From NCBI GenBank assembly GCA_035326105.1, contig DAOKYO010000002.1:620001-684000 (forward strand): DNA of 64,000 nucleotides, in the 5' to 3' direction. Shown piece by piece: positions 26,365 through 35,499 of this stretch (its first letter is position 1; each line of letters starts with the position of its first letter). The translations under genes and the position numbers were made by a program. Source of the DNA: Bacilli bacterium. GTDB lineage: Bacteria; Bacillota_I; Bacilli_A; RFN20; CAG-826. The notes beneath the pieces were generated by a model. The model was not told the origin of the DNA. It did no database searches and was given only the letters and a program-made list of their open reading frames with translations.

Positions 26365-27285
26365 ATGAAAATAGATAAAAGTATGATGCAAAAATTTATT
26401 GAGAAAAAGGAGGTGGCAAATAACTTATCAAATTTAACTGTAAAAGCCTATAAAGCAGATTTAAATGATTATCTTCGGTTTTATAAGGACCTAAAAGTAT
26501 CAAAACCGGCGGTAATAAACTATATTGAATCGTTGAGAACGGAGCGTCAGTTAAAGGACACTTCAATAAAAAGAAAGATTATCACTTTAAATCTTTTTTT
26601 TACTTTTTTATGTGAAGAAAACAAAATAAAGGATAATCCAATAAGCAGTTTGAATTTTCATTTTAAAAAAGAAAAAAGATTACCAAAAACGCTTTCCATA
26701 AGGGAAGTTACAAATATGCTAAAAGAAATAGATAAAAAACTGACTATCGATCAAAGTAATTTCTCAACAGCACAAAATATAAGAGATGCCGCGATTTTGG
26801 ATTTGCTAATTTCAACCGGCGTAAGAATATGTGAAATCGCATCCTTAAAAACGGATGATATTTTTTATAATGAACGGATCATTCTTATTCATGGCAAAGG
26901 GAGAAAGCAGAGACTTATTTATATTTCGGCTCTTCCGACTTGGCAAAGACTAAAAAATTGGATTAAACTCCGTAAGGAAGATCCCGAGATAAAACATGAG
27001 TACCTATTTGTTAATCGCTACAAAAAGCCAATATCAATTTTTGCTATTGAAGATATTTTTAACAAATACAAAAAATTGGCGAAAATTAATCCCCGCTCAA
27101 CTCCGCATTACCTTCGCCATACTTTTGCTACCAACCTCTTAGCCAATGGAGCGGACATTCGAGTTGTCCAAGAATTGCTCGGACATTCAAGTATTTCCAC
27201 TACCGAAATATATACAGAAGTAACTGGCAAGCGAAAAATAAAGGCTCTGCAAAAATATAACTATCGGAATAAAATTATGGATTAA
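26365..27285 (+). CDS. Tyrosine recombinase, XerC/XerD type
   Basis: 306 residues. An N-terminal SAM-like core-binding domain (1-95) is followed by a catalytic domain with STGVRICEIASL (Arg), HGKGRKQR (Lys), HYLRHTFAT (His-x-x-Arg), LLGHSSISTTEIYT (His and the nucleophile Tyr). All catalytic residues are present. ATG 26365 has GGAGATC upstream; an ATG at 26329 lacks a site. It could be the housekeeping Xer protein for dimer resolution or an integrase left by an element. The length and the absence of an excisionase nearby favour Xer. Confidence 0.9.
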   Translation: MKIDKSMMQKFIEKKEVANNLSNLTVKAYKADLNDYLRFYKDLKVSKPAVINYIESLRTERQLKDTSIKRKIITLNLFFTFLCEENKIKDNPISSLNFHFKKEKRLPKTLSIREVTNMLKEIDKKLTIDQSNFSTAQNIRDAAILDLLISTGVRICEIASLKTDDIFYNERIILIHGKGRKQRLIYISALPTWQRLKNWIKLRKEDPEIKHEYLFVNRYKKPISIFAIEDIFNKYKKLAKINPRSTPHYLRHTFATNLLANGADIRVVQELLGHSSISTTEIYTEVTGKRKIKALQKYNYRNKIMD

Positions 27286-27299
27286 TTATATGAAACAAA

Positions 27300-27333
27300 C
27301 AAAAAAGGATAAGAAATCACTTATCCTTTTTTT
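27300..27333. terminator. Bidirectional terminator
   Basis: AAAAAGGATAAG pairs with CTTATCCTTTTT and has flanking A and T runs. The stop codon of the DUF2130 gene lies within it. Confidence 0.9.
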
Positions 27334-28942
27334 GATCATCAAACGCTTGCTTCATTGTAGGATTGTTCCGCGTGAGTTTTTTTATCGTCAGATCCTCGGC
27401 TTTATTATTGGCTAAACGCAAGTTATTTTCGGACGATAAAAGGGCTTCTTTCGTTTTTGTCAAATGATCTATCGTCTTATCAATCTCTTCAATCGCCCGC
27501 GTAAATCTTTCGCTGGCCAGTCGGTAGTTATTGGAAAACTTACTCTTAAAGTCATTTAACTCATCTTCAAAATGTGTAATGTCTACATTCTGATTCTTAA
27601 TTTCCATCAACTGGCGCTTCACTTGTGAAGACTTTAGTGAAGCATCACGAAGGAGAGTAATGATCGGAATAAAAAATTGGGGACGGATAACATACATCTT
27701 AGGATAGCGATAAGATACATCGACAATTCCTTGATTATAAAGTTCGTTGTCGGCTTCTAAAAGTGAAACAAGAATCGCATATTCACATCCCTTTTCATTT
27801 CGATCGCGATCAAGTTCCTTAAGAAAATCTTCATTCTTATGCTTAGTCGAGGTTTCATCCATTTCATTTTTCATTTCAAACATGATGGAAACAATCTCCG
27901 AGCCATCATCCTCGTAATCCTTAAAGATAAAGTCGCCTTTACTTCCCGATTTGGCATCGTTATCTTTTTCAAAATAAGCATTTTTAAAGGCGGTGGCCCG
28001 TAACTTATTAAATTCAATATCGCAATGTTGCTCAAGCGTTTCACCCACCATCTTAGTCGAAGCCCGCGCTTTAAGGTCCTTATAGTAATCTACTTCCGTC
28101 TGTTTATCTTTTATTCGCCGTTCAAATTCTTCTTTTAGATTTTGCTCATTGATTTTCTTTAAATTCTCAGCCTGCTCTAAATCAGCTTGAAGTTTAATAA
28201 TTCTCTGATTCTTTTCCTCAAGTTCTTTGGCACTCTTAGTTACCACTTCATTAATGGCCACCGATTTCCGGTCGGGTTCGCCTTCTAAACGGATTTTTAA
28301 CTGCTCATTTTCCTTTTCAATCCGCGCGAGATTTTCCATCGCTGACTTTTCAGCTTGAGCTTTAACCAAATCAAGTTCCACTTTTGATTGATCAGTGGTC
28401 TTTTTTAAATCATTGGTCAACTGCGCGATCTTTCTTTCTTGATCCAAAAGCTCATTTTTATAATCGTTAACCGTCTTGGCTAACTCCGCATCTTTCTTTT
28501 GCTCGGTTTGAAGCGCAATCAACTTCTTCTGTTGTTCAATTGAACGTTCCAATTCGGCAACTTGGTTCTCAAGACGGGCCTTTTCTATAGAAAATTCCGC
28601 TTTTAATTCACTGGCTGTGGTCTTTTTTTCTTTGGAAAGCTGGTTGGTAAAATCGTTAACCTGCATAGCAAGTTTTTCTTTTTCAAGTCGTTCCTGTTCA
28701 AATTCCTTCTTCAGCCGATTTTCCAGTTCATTCAAAGCAATTTTCTTATCTGCTTCTTGCTGACGCTTTTCGGTCTCTAAAAAGGTGCGATAGGTACTCT
28801 CTTTGTTTGCTTTAATCGCTTCAATAATGGCACTATTATCAACTTTTTGTAATTCTTGAAGATCAATTATGTCGCCAACTTCACCTTTCTCTTCTAATCT
28901 TAAAGTCGAAGGATCAACAATACTTACTTTAATTTTTGCCAC
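27317..28942 (-). CDS. DUF2130 coiled-coil protein
   Basis: 541 residues. A short N-terminal region is followed by a long Lys/Glu-rich coiled coil (about 45-300), then the DUF2130 domain (about 305-460) with KGDFIFKDYEDDG, IMFEMKNEMD and RNEKGCEYAILVSLLEADNE. A second helical segment closes the protein. DUF2130 shares the PD-(D/E)xK-like pattern D..EMKNE, but no activity is established. Cytosolic. Confidence 0.88.
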   Translation of the reverse strand: MAKIKVSIVDPSTLRLEEKGEVGDIIDLQELQKVDNSAIIEAIKANKESTYRTFLETEKRQQEADKKIALNELENRLKKEFEQERLEKEKLAMQVNDFTNQLSKEKKTTASELKAEFSIEKARLENQVAELERSIEQQKKLIALQTEQKKDAELAKTVNDYKNELLDQERKIAQLTNDLKKTTDQSKVELDLVKAQAEKSAMENLARIEKENEQLKIRLEGEPDRKSVAINEVVTKSAKELEEKNQRIIKLQADLEQAENLKKINEQNLKEEFERRIKDKQTEVDYYKDLKARASTKMVGETLEQHCDIEFNKLRATAFKNAYFEKDNDAKSGSKGDFIFKDYEDDGSEIVSIMFEMKNEMDETSTKHKNEDFLKELDRDRNEKGCEYAILVSLLEADNELYNQGIVDVSYRYPKMYVIRPQFFIPIITLLRDASLKSSQVKRQLMEIKNQNVDITHFEDELNDFKSKFSNNYRLASERFTRAIEEIDKTIDHLTKTKEALLSSENNLRLANNKAEDLTIKKLTRNNPTMKQAFDDQKKDK

Positions 28943-29022
28943 TTAATAGCCCTCCCTACTGATGGTTGAATATATTCATCATAATTGACTGAGCATCTTT
29001 ACATTTATTATACGCTAAAACT

Positions 29023-29697
29023 TTATCTTATCTGCGTGATTGTTCCATCAATCATCTGATACACTCGATCACAAAATTCGGTTAGGCGTTCATCATGTGT
29101 CACCATAATGGTTGCTTTCTTTTGCTCTTTGGTTTCACGTTTTAAAAGTTCGATGACCTCAAAAGCATGTTTCGTGTCCAAACTTGCCGTGGGCTCATCG
29201 GCAAAGATAACATTAGGCCGATGATATAAGGCTTTAACAATCGCTACCCGTTGGCGTTCGCCTCCCGATAATTCGCTTGGATATTTATCGCTTAATTTGG
29301 AAATTCCCAGTTTGGTAAATAGTTCCCGTAGCCAGTCATTTTGAACCTTGCTATGGCTGATGCGGTTATAAAGAGACATTTGCTCCTTAACTTTCAAAAA
29401 CGGAATCAAATTCGACGTTTGAAGAATAAAACCAATCTTCTTCAAGCGAATTTTTGAGCGCAGCTTTTCATCGAGTGAACTGAAAGGTTCTCCGTTGATA
29501 ATAACTTCTCCCGTCGTTGGTGTCTGTAGTCCCCCAAGAATGGTAAGAAAAGTTGATTTTCCCGAGCCCGATGGCCCAACAATACCGACTAATTCACCCT
29601 CGTAAGCCACAAAATTTGTCGGTTTGAGAGCATAGATGGTCTCTTGAGTATTATGGAATTCTTTGGAGATATTCCGCATTTCAATTAATGGTTTCAT
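29023..29697 (-). CDS. ABC transporter ATPase, HrtA/MacB type
   Basis: 224 residues with Walker A GPSGSGKST near residue 40, signature ELSGGERQRV near 142 and Walker B VIFADEPTA. The length is typical for the small ATPases that pair with FtsX-type permeases. It is coupled (11-base gap) to the permease gene upstream. In HrtAB systems the pair protects against haem; other MacB-like systems move peptides or lipoproteins, so the substrate is unproven. Confidence 0.9.
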   Translation of the reverse strand: MKPLIEMRNISKEFHNTQETIYALKPTNFVAYEGELVGIVGPSGSGKSTFLTILGGLQTPTTGEVIINGEPFSSLDEKLRSKIRLKKIGFILQTSNLIPFLKVKEQMSLYNRISHSKVQNDWLRELFTKLGISKLSDKYPSELSGGERQRVAIVKALYHRPNVIFADEPTASLDTKHAFEVIELLKRETKEQKKATIMVTHDERLTEFCDRVYQMIDGTITQIR

Positions 29698-29708
29698 AAT
29701 TTATCCCT

Positions 29709-30776
29709 CTATCCTATCGCCTTTATCGGATCGACTTTTACGATTGCACCGACGGAAAATAGTCCTCCAAGGAAAGAAAACACAAAGAAACTAAGTAGTA
29801 TTACTGCGTAGAATAAGATGTTGACAGCAAAGGGAACCATCCCCCCAAGGAAGAACCCAGAAACAAGCGTTAAGATAATACCGACAATAGAGCCGCTCAA
29901 CATCAAAAGGAAAGTTTGTGCGAGTACCGATTTAGCAATGTAACCACTTGATATTCCTTGTGCCTTCATCACGCCAAACATACTGACTTTTTGCAAAGTT
30001 ATTACGTAGATGAATATACCGAGAATAAACGCCGCCATTACGATTAAAAAGCCAATCATTATCGAGAATGTTAATACTTGAGCGGTATATCCAGGCAAAG
30101 TATAAGCAAAGTCGCTGATTGTGTAGGCTTTTAAATTAGCGCTCATTGACTGAATATCGCCCTTCACAAAAATCGCATTATAAAATGGCTGAATTCCCTG
30201 ATTATAAAACCGATAATTTTGCCAGGTACTCATGTTTGTATAAACAATAGGGGCCGTTTGGAAAGTAGCCTTGGTGGTAATGCCTTTAATTTCCCAAGTT
30301 GTATCATATCCCGACAAACGGATTTGATCTCCGACGATATATCCGAGTTTAGCTAGCGACTGATCAATGATAATCTCATTGTTTTGAAGTGAAAGATCAA
30401 CATATTCTCCCGGAAGATAAAATGAAAGATCGTTAACCCCAAAGACATATATTTCCTCCCGGTATTTATCTTCCTCATCAACCGCGACGCCATTTTTTGT
30501 GGCTACGGCTGGATATAAGCCTAAACGCTCCTCTTGGCCAGTGGTTATGACTATATCGTCGTCATTCAACATCGACATCATGATATTGTCATTAGCATCT
30601 TTATCCATGACAACGTAATCGGCTTGAATCTTATTCAAACCATTCGTGTAACTTGAAGCTAGACCATAGGCAAGCGAAGTCAAGAAAAAAACCATGTAGG
30701 TTATCAGAACAATCAAAATAACTACAATGCTGAATTTCTTCTTATTATGCATGATTTCTTTAATCGCCAAAAACAT
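29709..30776 (-). CDS. FtsX-like ABC permease, HrtB type
   Basis: 355 residues. One N-terminal helix (about 15-40), a large extracellular MacB/FtsX periplasmic-core-like domain (about 45-225) and three C-terminal helices make the four-helix FtsX topology. The start MFLAIKEIMHNKKKFS and the following hydrophobic stretch resemble HrtB haem exporters. It works with the ATPase that follows. No HssRS two-component genes are in the neighbourhood, so the haem role is only suggested by similarity. Confidence 0.8.
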   Translation of the reverse strand: MFLAIKEIMHNKKKFSIVVILIVLITYMVFFLTSLAYGLASSYTNGLNKIQADYVVMDKDANDNIMMSMLNDDDIVITTGQEERLGLYPAVATKNGVAVDEEDKYREEIYVFGVNDLSFYLPGEYVDLSLQNNEIIIDQSLAKLGYIVGDQIRLSGYDTTWEIKGITTKATFQTAPIVYTNMSTWQNYRFYNQGIQPFYNAIFVKGDIQSMSANLKAYTISDFAYTLPGYTAQVLTFSIMIGFLIVMAAFILGIFIYVITLQKVSMFGVMKAQGISSGYIAKSVLAQTFLLMLSGSIVGIILTLVSGFFLGGMVPFAVNILFYAVILLSFFVFSFLGGLFSVGAIVKVDPIKAIG

Positions 30777-31229
30777 AATTTCACTCTCCCTTTGTTAATT
30801 CCGTTTTATTTATTGTATATCATATTTTATTTACTAAGCAATTAAGTCGCACCAAAATAAAGTTCTTTTAACTTTAAAATCGAAGTAATAATTTCGTAAT
30901 TATCAATTAAATTATGTCGTTTTATGATGATTGAAAATGTAGGAAGACGACAAAACCAGCCATCGCTATTTTGCTGCATAAATATTATGGTAAATATATT
31001 AAACAATTTATTAAAAACAAAATGTAGTTTTTATGCGAGTTTAATATCTAACTAATTTTAACAAAAATTCTTGTGCTCCATCTTCTAATTTTTTATCACC
31101 CGGCTCAGGAAAACCATATCCTTAATATAACTTAATTGATTTTAGTATTTTTTTCTATAACTTATAATTAAATTACTCTATATTATTAGGAACATAAATC
31201 ATTTATTTCTACTTTTCTTCACATTACAA
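30777..31229. other. AT-rich stretch with one gene remnant
   Basis: No intact gene. The part at 31041-31135 reads on the minus strand as the tail of a GNAT protein; the rest, about 30780-31040, shows nothing I can recognise beyond a probable promoter region for the HrtB-like gene. Confidence 0.6.
31041..31135 (-). pseudogene. GNAT acetyltransferase C-terminal remnant
   Basis: On the minus strand the reading GYGFPEPGDKKLEDGAQEF then LLKLVRY matches the C-terminal end of small GNAT proteins. It is preceded by an in-frame stop, and no start is visible. About 28 codons survive. It is a decayed fragment at the edge of the accessory region. Confidence 0.45.
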
Positions 31230-32443
31230 TTATAAGTTTTTGTCTTCTTCCATTAACCATCTTGTTATATCAAAAATTTTAATGCCTTCATAAGTGTATT
31301 GAGGCATTCTAGTTCTTGCAATAATAATTTTTGGATATGCATCCTTAATTTTTAACAATGGCTCATATTCTCTTTTAAATGTGTCTTCATTTTGTATATA
31401 ACTACTAACTTGTATATATATTTGCCGGCTTCCTTTCGTAGCAACAAAATCAATTTCCGTAGAGTAAAGTTTGCCAACATGAACTTCTTAGCCTCTACGT
31501 AATAATTCTATACAAACAATGTTTTCATACATTATTCCAAAATCAAAATTTTTTAGGCCTAACAGAGCATATCTAAAACTTGTATCACAAAGGTAAAATT
31601 TATCATTTGTTGCCAAATACATCTTTCCCTTAATGTCATATCTTTTAATGTCATAGAAGAGAAAAGCATCACATAAATATTTTATATAGTTATTAACAGT
31701 TACGTGATTGGTAATAATTTTATCCTGTAATAAAATATTGCTAATTTTATTTGGCGAAGTTAAATTGCTAACATTGTCCATTAAAAAACCACAGATATGA
31801 TCGAACAAAAACTTATTTTCCAAATTATATCTTTCAACTAAATCCCTTTTGATTATCGTTTCATAAACATCCTTTAAATAATTAACTCTATTTTTTTCAT
31901 CACTGTATAGGTAAGAGCCTGGCATACCACCTTTAATAACATAGTCATCAAACAATATGTCGAAATCTTCTTTTTTTTCAAAATACGCTAAATATTCTTT
32001 AAAACTAAAAGGGAAAATATGAATTTGAATATATCTTCCCGTAAAAAGAGTTGCTAAATCTGAACTTAGCAAAAAAGCGTTTGACCCAGTTAAATAAATA
32101 TCGTATTTATGCTTTGAATGAAGACTATTAATAACTAGTTCGAATTTATCACACATTTGAACTTCATCAATAAATAAGAAATTGTTCTTTCCATTTACAA
32201 ATTTGGCTTCTATGTATTGTATTCATTAAGAGCATGGTATTTCTTTAGCTTTTCATTAGCTATGTCATTAACATCAATATAAATAATGTTGATATCAGTT
32301 GCATTATTTTTAAGATGCTCAATATACGATAGCATTCATTGTGACTTTCCTGAGCGCCTAATTCCGGTAATTATTTTTATTTCAGGCGTATCTTTAACAC
32401 TTATCAATTGCTTTAGATAATTTTCACGGGCAATTATCTTCAT
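31230..32443 (-). pseudogene. AAA-family ATPase with DUF4143, multiply broken
   Basis: The start (ATG 32443) gives MKIIARENYLKQLISV and a P-loop RRSGKSQ, followed at once by TGA where family members have Leu. Reading resumes with IYIDVNDIANEK, is lost by a frameshift near 32220, and resumes with LFIDEVQ (Walker B) and YLTGSNAFLLSS (sensor). The DUF4143 region is open to 31488, where TAA replaces a codon in RRG-EVHVG, and continues to NL at 31230. At least three lesions, so it is truly dead. These ATPases are common, poorly understood accessory genes. Confidence 0.85.
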
Positions 32444-32667
32444 AAGTATCCCCACTTTCGAAACTTTAATTTTTTTTCATTTTTGAAATCGGCCTTAAAA
32501 AATAAAAAGTCGCATCCATAGTTAAAAATGTAATATCCTAGTCTAAACATTAAGTTTAAACATATAAAAAAGCAAATCTATTGAAAATCTTATAGTTCTT
32601 ACATATCAAAGATCACGTATTTTGATACATTTACTCACCCTTTAGAATCGAATTATGCTCGGCTAGA

Positions 32668-33498
32668 TTATCCATTTAGCAAATTTAATTGTGCTGTTAA
32701 GGAACCGCAATTTTCTAAAACAACAAACCCAACCTTTTTACATAAATTTATAACTACATCATTATCGAAATCTACTAGCAACATCATTTCTTTATTTTTA
32801 TTAACTTCTAATGCTTTTCTAAGTAAAGCTTCTCCGTATCCCTTACCTCGCTGCTCCTCTATAACAAATAAGTCATACGGCTCATTTTCATCAAAGCAAT
32901 ATGTAAAATCGATATATCCGATAACATTTTCGTTATTTATAGCTAGCAAGGTCTTAAATTTATTTTTCGCCAATACGACTCTATCGGCTGTCCAATACAT
33001 ATCTTTACTATGAATGTCATTATACTGTTTGAAGTATTTATTATCATAAGCAACTATCTTTTCATTATTATAATCTATTGCACATTCACTCTTATATTTC
33101 ATTTTAATTTGTTCTTTTTCAAATTTTGCTTTGTTTTCGATAAGTATTTCTTTTAAATATCTGTTGCCGGGATTAAAAACAAAATCGACATTATAACCAA
33201 AATAATTTTGTTTTAAGTATTCTAATACATCTTTATAAACTTCTTTATTTTTTGATAATCCAACTAGCATTTCAATATACTTTTCGTTCGGAAGAATTAA
33301 AAAAGAAAATAATCCCGCTATTTTAGAGTCATAATTAACGCAAAATACTTTGTAATCCTTACTATTCATTGGCTTAATAAGATTGCGTTTTAACTGCTCA
33401 GGGCTTGAGAGCATTGGATCAGAAAAACTACCATCAAGCATTATTTTATCGATAAATTTCTCTATATTCCTATTTAGCGAATAAATTTGAATTATCAT
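32668..33498 (-). CDS. GNAT-family N-acetyltransferase
   Basis: 276 residues with two GNAT-like halves. The C-terminal half has the acetyl-CoA loop EEQRGKGYGEALLRKAL and the terminal INLCKKVGFVVLEN. The N-terminal half (1-130) has the fold's strand pattern but no clear loop. ATG 33498 has AGGTGA upstream and gives the typical short N-terminus; the frame is open to 33576. Very AT-rich, like the neighbouring remnants. Substrate unknown. Confidence 0.8.
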   Translation of the reverse strand: MIIQIYSLNRNIEKFIDKIMLDGSFSDPMLSSPEQLKRNLIKPMNSKDYKVFCVNYDSKIAGLFSFLILPNEKYIEMLVGLSKNKEVYKDVLEYLKQNYFGYNVDFVFNPGNRYLKEILIENKAKFEKEQIKMKYKSECAIDYNNEKIVAYDNKYFKQYNDIHSKDMYWTADRVVLAKNKFKTLLAINNENVIGYIDFTYCFDENEPYDLFVIEEQRGKGYGEALLRKALEVNKNKEMMLLVDFDNDVVINLCKKVGFVVLENCGSLTAQLNLLNG

Positions 33499-33693
33499 CT
33501 TGCTCACCTGCTTTTTTTGCGGAAGAATAATTTCGATTTTGCGGAAAAACACTACTGTTTTTTTATTTGATATCAAAATTAATCAATCACAGTATAAAAT
33601 ATTTTGTGTAAATAGGAAAAGTTAGAGAAAAAGATATCTTACCTCAGGTATAATCGAGTTTGAAACAAAAAATTAACTTACAGGAGACTCTTT

Positions 33694-34250
33694 ATGTTTG
33701 ATTTTACAATAAAACTTATCACAACGTTAATAGACAAAAAAGATATTACCTGATTATTTTGTTCGCACGATGAAGAAACTGTTTCCAAACTGCTTAAAAT
33801 TGAGCCAACTGAATTTCTCAACTATGATACTTATGACCGAATTATCAAAACCGAGTGTAGTGAACTCAACGCCTACGCTCATCGTGATTGCAATGGTGGG
33901 TTTTCCGATCAAACCATTGCACCTTATAAACGTCGTAACGACACGCTTGAATCAACCATTACAAACTTTAAGCCACCGGATTGGCCACCGCTGAAATCGC
34001 TCAACTCATCGAGAAAATGCGTGGTCAACATTATTCTAAAAAGGCGATTTCCAATATCATATCGTCGATGATTGAAGATATTATGTCATTTAATAAAAAA
34101 AGGTTAACTTTCCGTTACGCAGTCGTATCTATCGTGATGCCACTTTTCTTGCTATTCGTCGTGAGCCCTGCACTTCACCATTGGTATTACGCCTGAAAGA
34201 AATCCTTCCGTATCACCTAAACGAATCAAGCTATAACATAGAATATGCCA
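33694..34250 (+). pseudogene. IS256/Mutator-family transposase remnant
   Basis: ATG 33694 has CAGGAG upstream and a TATAAT-like element before it. It reads MFDFTIKLITTLIDKKDI, then TGA, then a long open part (LFCSHDEETVSKLL...). The next frame gives ATAEIAQLIEKMRGQHYSKK, preceded by TAA where LYATG is expected. A further frame gives RDATFLAIRREP, like the DAT-x-x-x-x-R motif, and LKEILPYHLN. Several stops and frameshifts and a missing C-terminal half make it inactive. No terminal inverted repeats were found. Confidence 0.7.
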
Positions 34251-34251
34251 T

Positions 34252-34947
34252 TTATTGTTCATCTTTTACCTTATGATATTGATACTTATACGAATCAACA
34301 TTGTATTCTTTAATCTTTGAATATTTATTGGTGTTCTCAACCAAATTGATGTTTACAGCATCGCTTAGTATATTTTGTAAGTAGTTATATTCTGAATGCT
34401 TATTTAACGATGCCATCACTGATGCAGTTCTAAAATATCTAGCTTTATCTTTAATAAATTCTGCATTGTATGAATATCCTTGTTGTTTTAGAAATAGAAA
34501 AGCAAATGCTGAAATAGTTCTGGTGTTACCTTCTCTAAAAGCATGAACTTGCCAGATACTTGCAATCATTTTTGTAAATAGATGAATAAAGTCTTCTTTT
34601 TTTAATGCCTTCCATTCTTGATTAAAATACTTTTTGTCAATGGACTCTAAGTCATTAATTATTTTGTAGTAAGGACTATACTCCCCACTCATTCCACCTA
34701 AGACAGGTTCATTCTTGTAAATATCTATCGTACGTGGTTTTCCCGCCCATTCAAAAACATTTTGAAATAGTGTTTTGTGAATAATGAATATATCCTGAGA
34801 ATTATTAATTTTAATTTCACTTTTAAAAATTGAAACAAGTGCAACCTTAGTCATTCTATTTTCAAATTCTTCCAGTTTCACTTTATCTTTAAGATTGGCT
34901 TTATTGATTAAGCAATCACTATTTTCATATAAATATGGATCTTTCAT
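34252..34947 (-). CDS. Fic-domain protein, probable toxin
   Basis: 231 residues. The Fic motif HAFREGNTRTIS spans 135-146: catalytic His135, Glu139, Gly140, Asn141 and Arg143 are kept, but the last Arg of HxFx(D/E)GNxRxxR is Ser146. The N-terminal region (DPYLYENS...) fits the family and a flap (GGMSGEYSPYY) precedes the motif. Family members AMPylate or otherwise modify proteins. It follows a RelB/DinJ-type gene with a one-base overlap, so the two look like a toxin-antitoxin pair. Confidence 0.85.
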   Translation of the reverse strand: MKDPYLYENSDCLINKANLKDKVKLEEFENRMTKVALVSIFKSEIKINNSQDIFIIHKTLFQNVFEWAGKPRTIDIYKNEPVLGGMSGEYSPYYKIINDLESIDKKYFNQEWKALKKEDFIHLFTKMIASIWQVHAFREGNTRTISAFAFLFLKQQGYSYNAEFIKDKARYFRTASVMASLNKHSEYNYLQNILSDAVNINLVENTNKYSKIKEYNVDSYKYQYHKVKDEQ

Positions 34948-35264
34948 TAGAGATTTCTTCCTAATGCAAACACTGCCGTTTCATAATCAATAAAATCCTG
35001 AGCATATAGACTGATGATTTTATTTGCATAATTTGATACTTCTTTACCACCGGTCAAGTTTAAAGCTTCTGCCAGAGTATTTATTTCTAATATTTTTTCT
35101 TTACTTGGTAATACAACATCAAAAGGAATACCTCTTTTTGATTCAATTTGCTTCAAATATATATTAATAGCATAGGATAAATTTATACCTAAATCACTTA
35201 ATATAGATTCCACATTTTCCTTTAAATCGCTACTCACCCTAACATGTATGACATCGTTTTTCAT
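34947..35264 (-). CDS. RelB/DinJ-family antitoxin
   Basis: 105 residues. The N-terminus DVIHVRVSSDLKENVESILS with GINLSYAINIYLKQI is the ribbon-helix-helix DNA-binding domain of RelB/DinJ antitoxins. RGIPFDVVLP follows, then a C-terminal tail of about 45 residues that is longer than in DinJ. It overlaps the Fic gene by one base. Usual partners are YafQ/RelE toxins; pairing with Fic is less common. It probably represses its own promoter, which lies in 35265-35320. Confidence 0.8.
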   Translation of the reverse strand: MKNDVIHVRVSSDLKENVESILSDLGINLSYAINIYLKQIESKRGIPFDVVLPSKEKILEINTLAEALNLTGGKEVSNYANKIISLYAQDFIDYETAVFALGRNL

Positions 35265-35320
35265 TGATCAATCACCTCATAAGTTTTGTATCACATTTGA
35301 TACACATTAATAAATCATTG

Positions 35321-35348
35321 TAAAATAAAACTCCCTAAAAAGGGAGTT
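35321..35348 (-). terminator. Terminator after tRNA-Leu
   Basis: AACTCCCT pairs perfectly with AGGGAGTT across a short A/T loop, and a T-rich tract follows on the minus strand. Confidence 0.8.
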
Positions 35349-35362
35349 AAGCAAGACAAATA

Positions 35363-35447
35363 TGGTGCAGCTGACGGGACTCGAACCTGCATGCCTTTCG
35401 GCACTAGAACCTGAATCTAGCGCGTCTACCAATTTCGCCACAGCTGC
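35363..35447 (-). tRNA. tRNA-Leu (CAG)
   Basis: 85 bases including encoded CCA. The acceptor GCAGCTG pairs with CAGCTGC, the D-arm has GGTAGACG, and the anticodon loop TTCAGGT gives CAG. A long variable arm (TGCCGAAAGGCA) and T-arm GGTTCGAGTCC are present, as expected for class II tRNA-Leu. It marks the right edge of the accessory region. Confidence 0.97.
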
Positions 35448-35499
35448 AGCAAAATCAATATACTACGAAGCGCCGCCAAAAGAAACAAATAATTGCGCT

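Noticed and set aside
32300..32443. In-frame TGA as a tryptophan codon (Mollicutes code)
   Set aside because: Family members have Leu at this position, other lesions occur in the same gene, and many intact genes here end in TGA.
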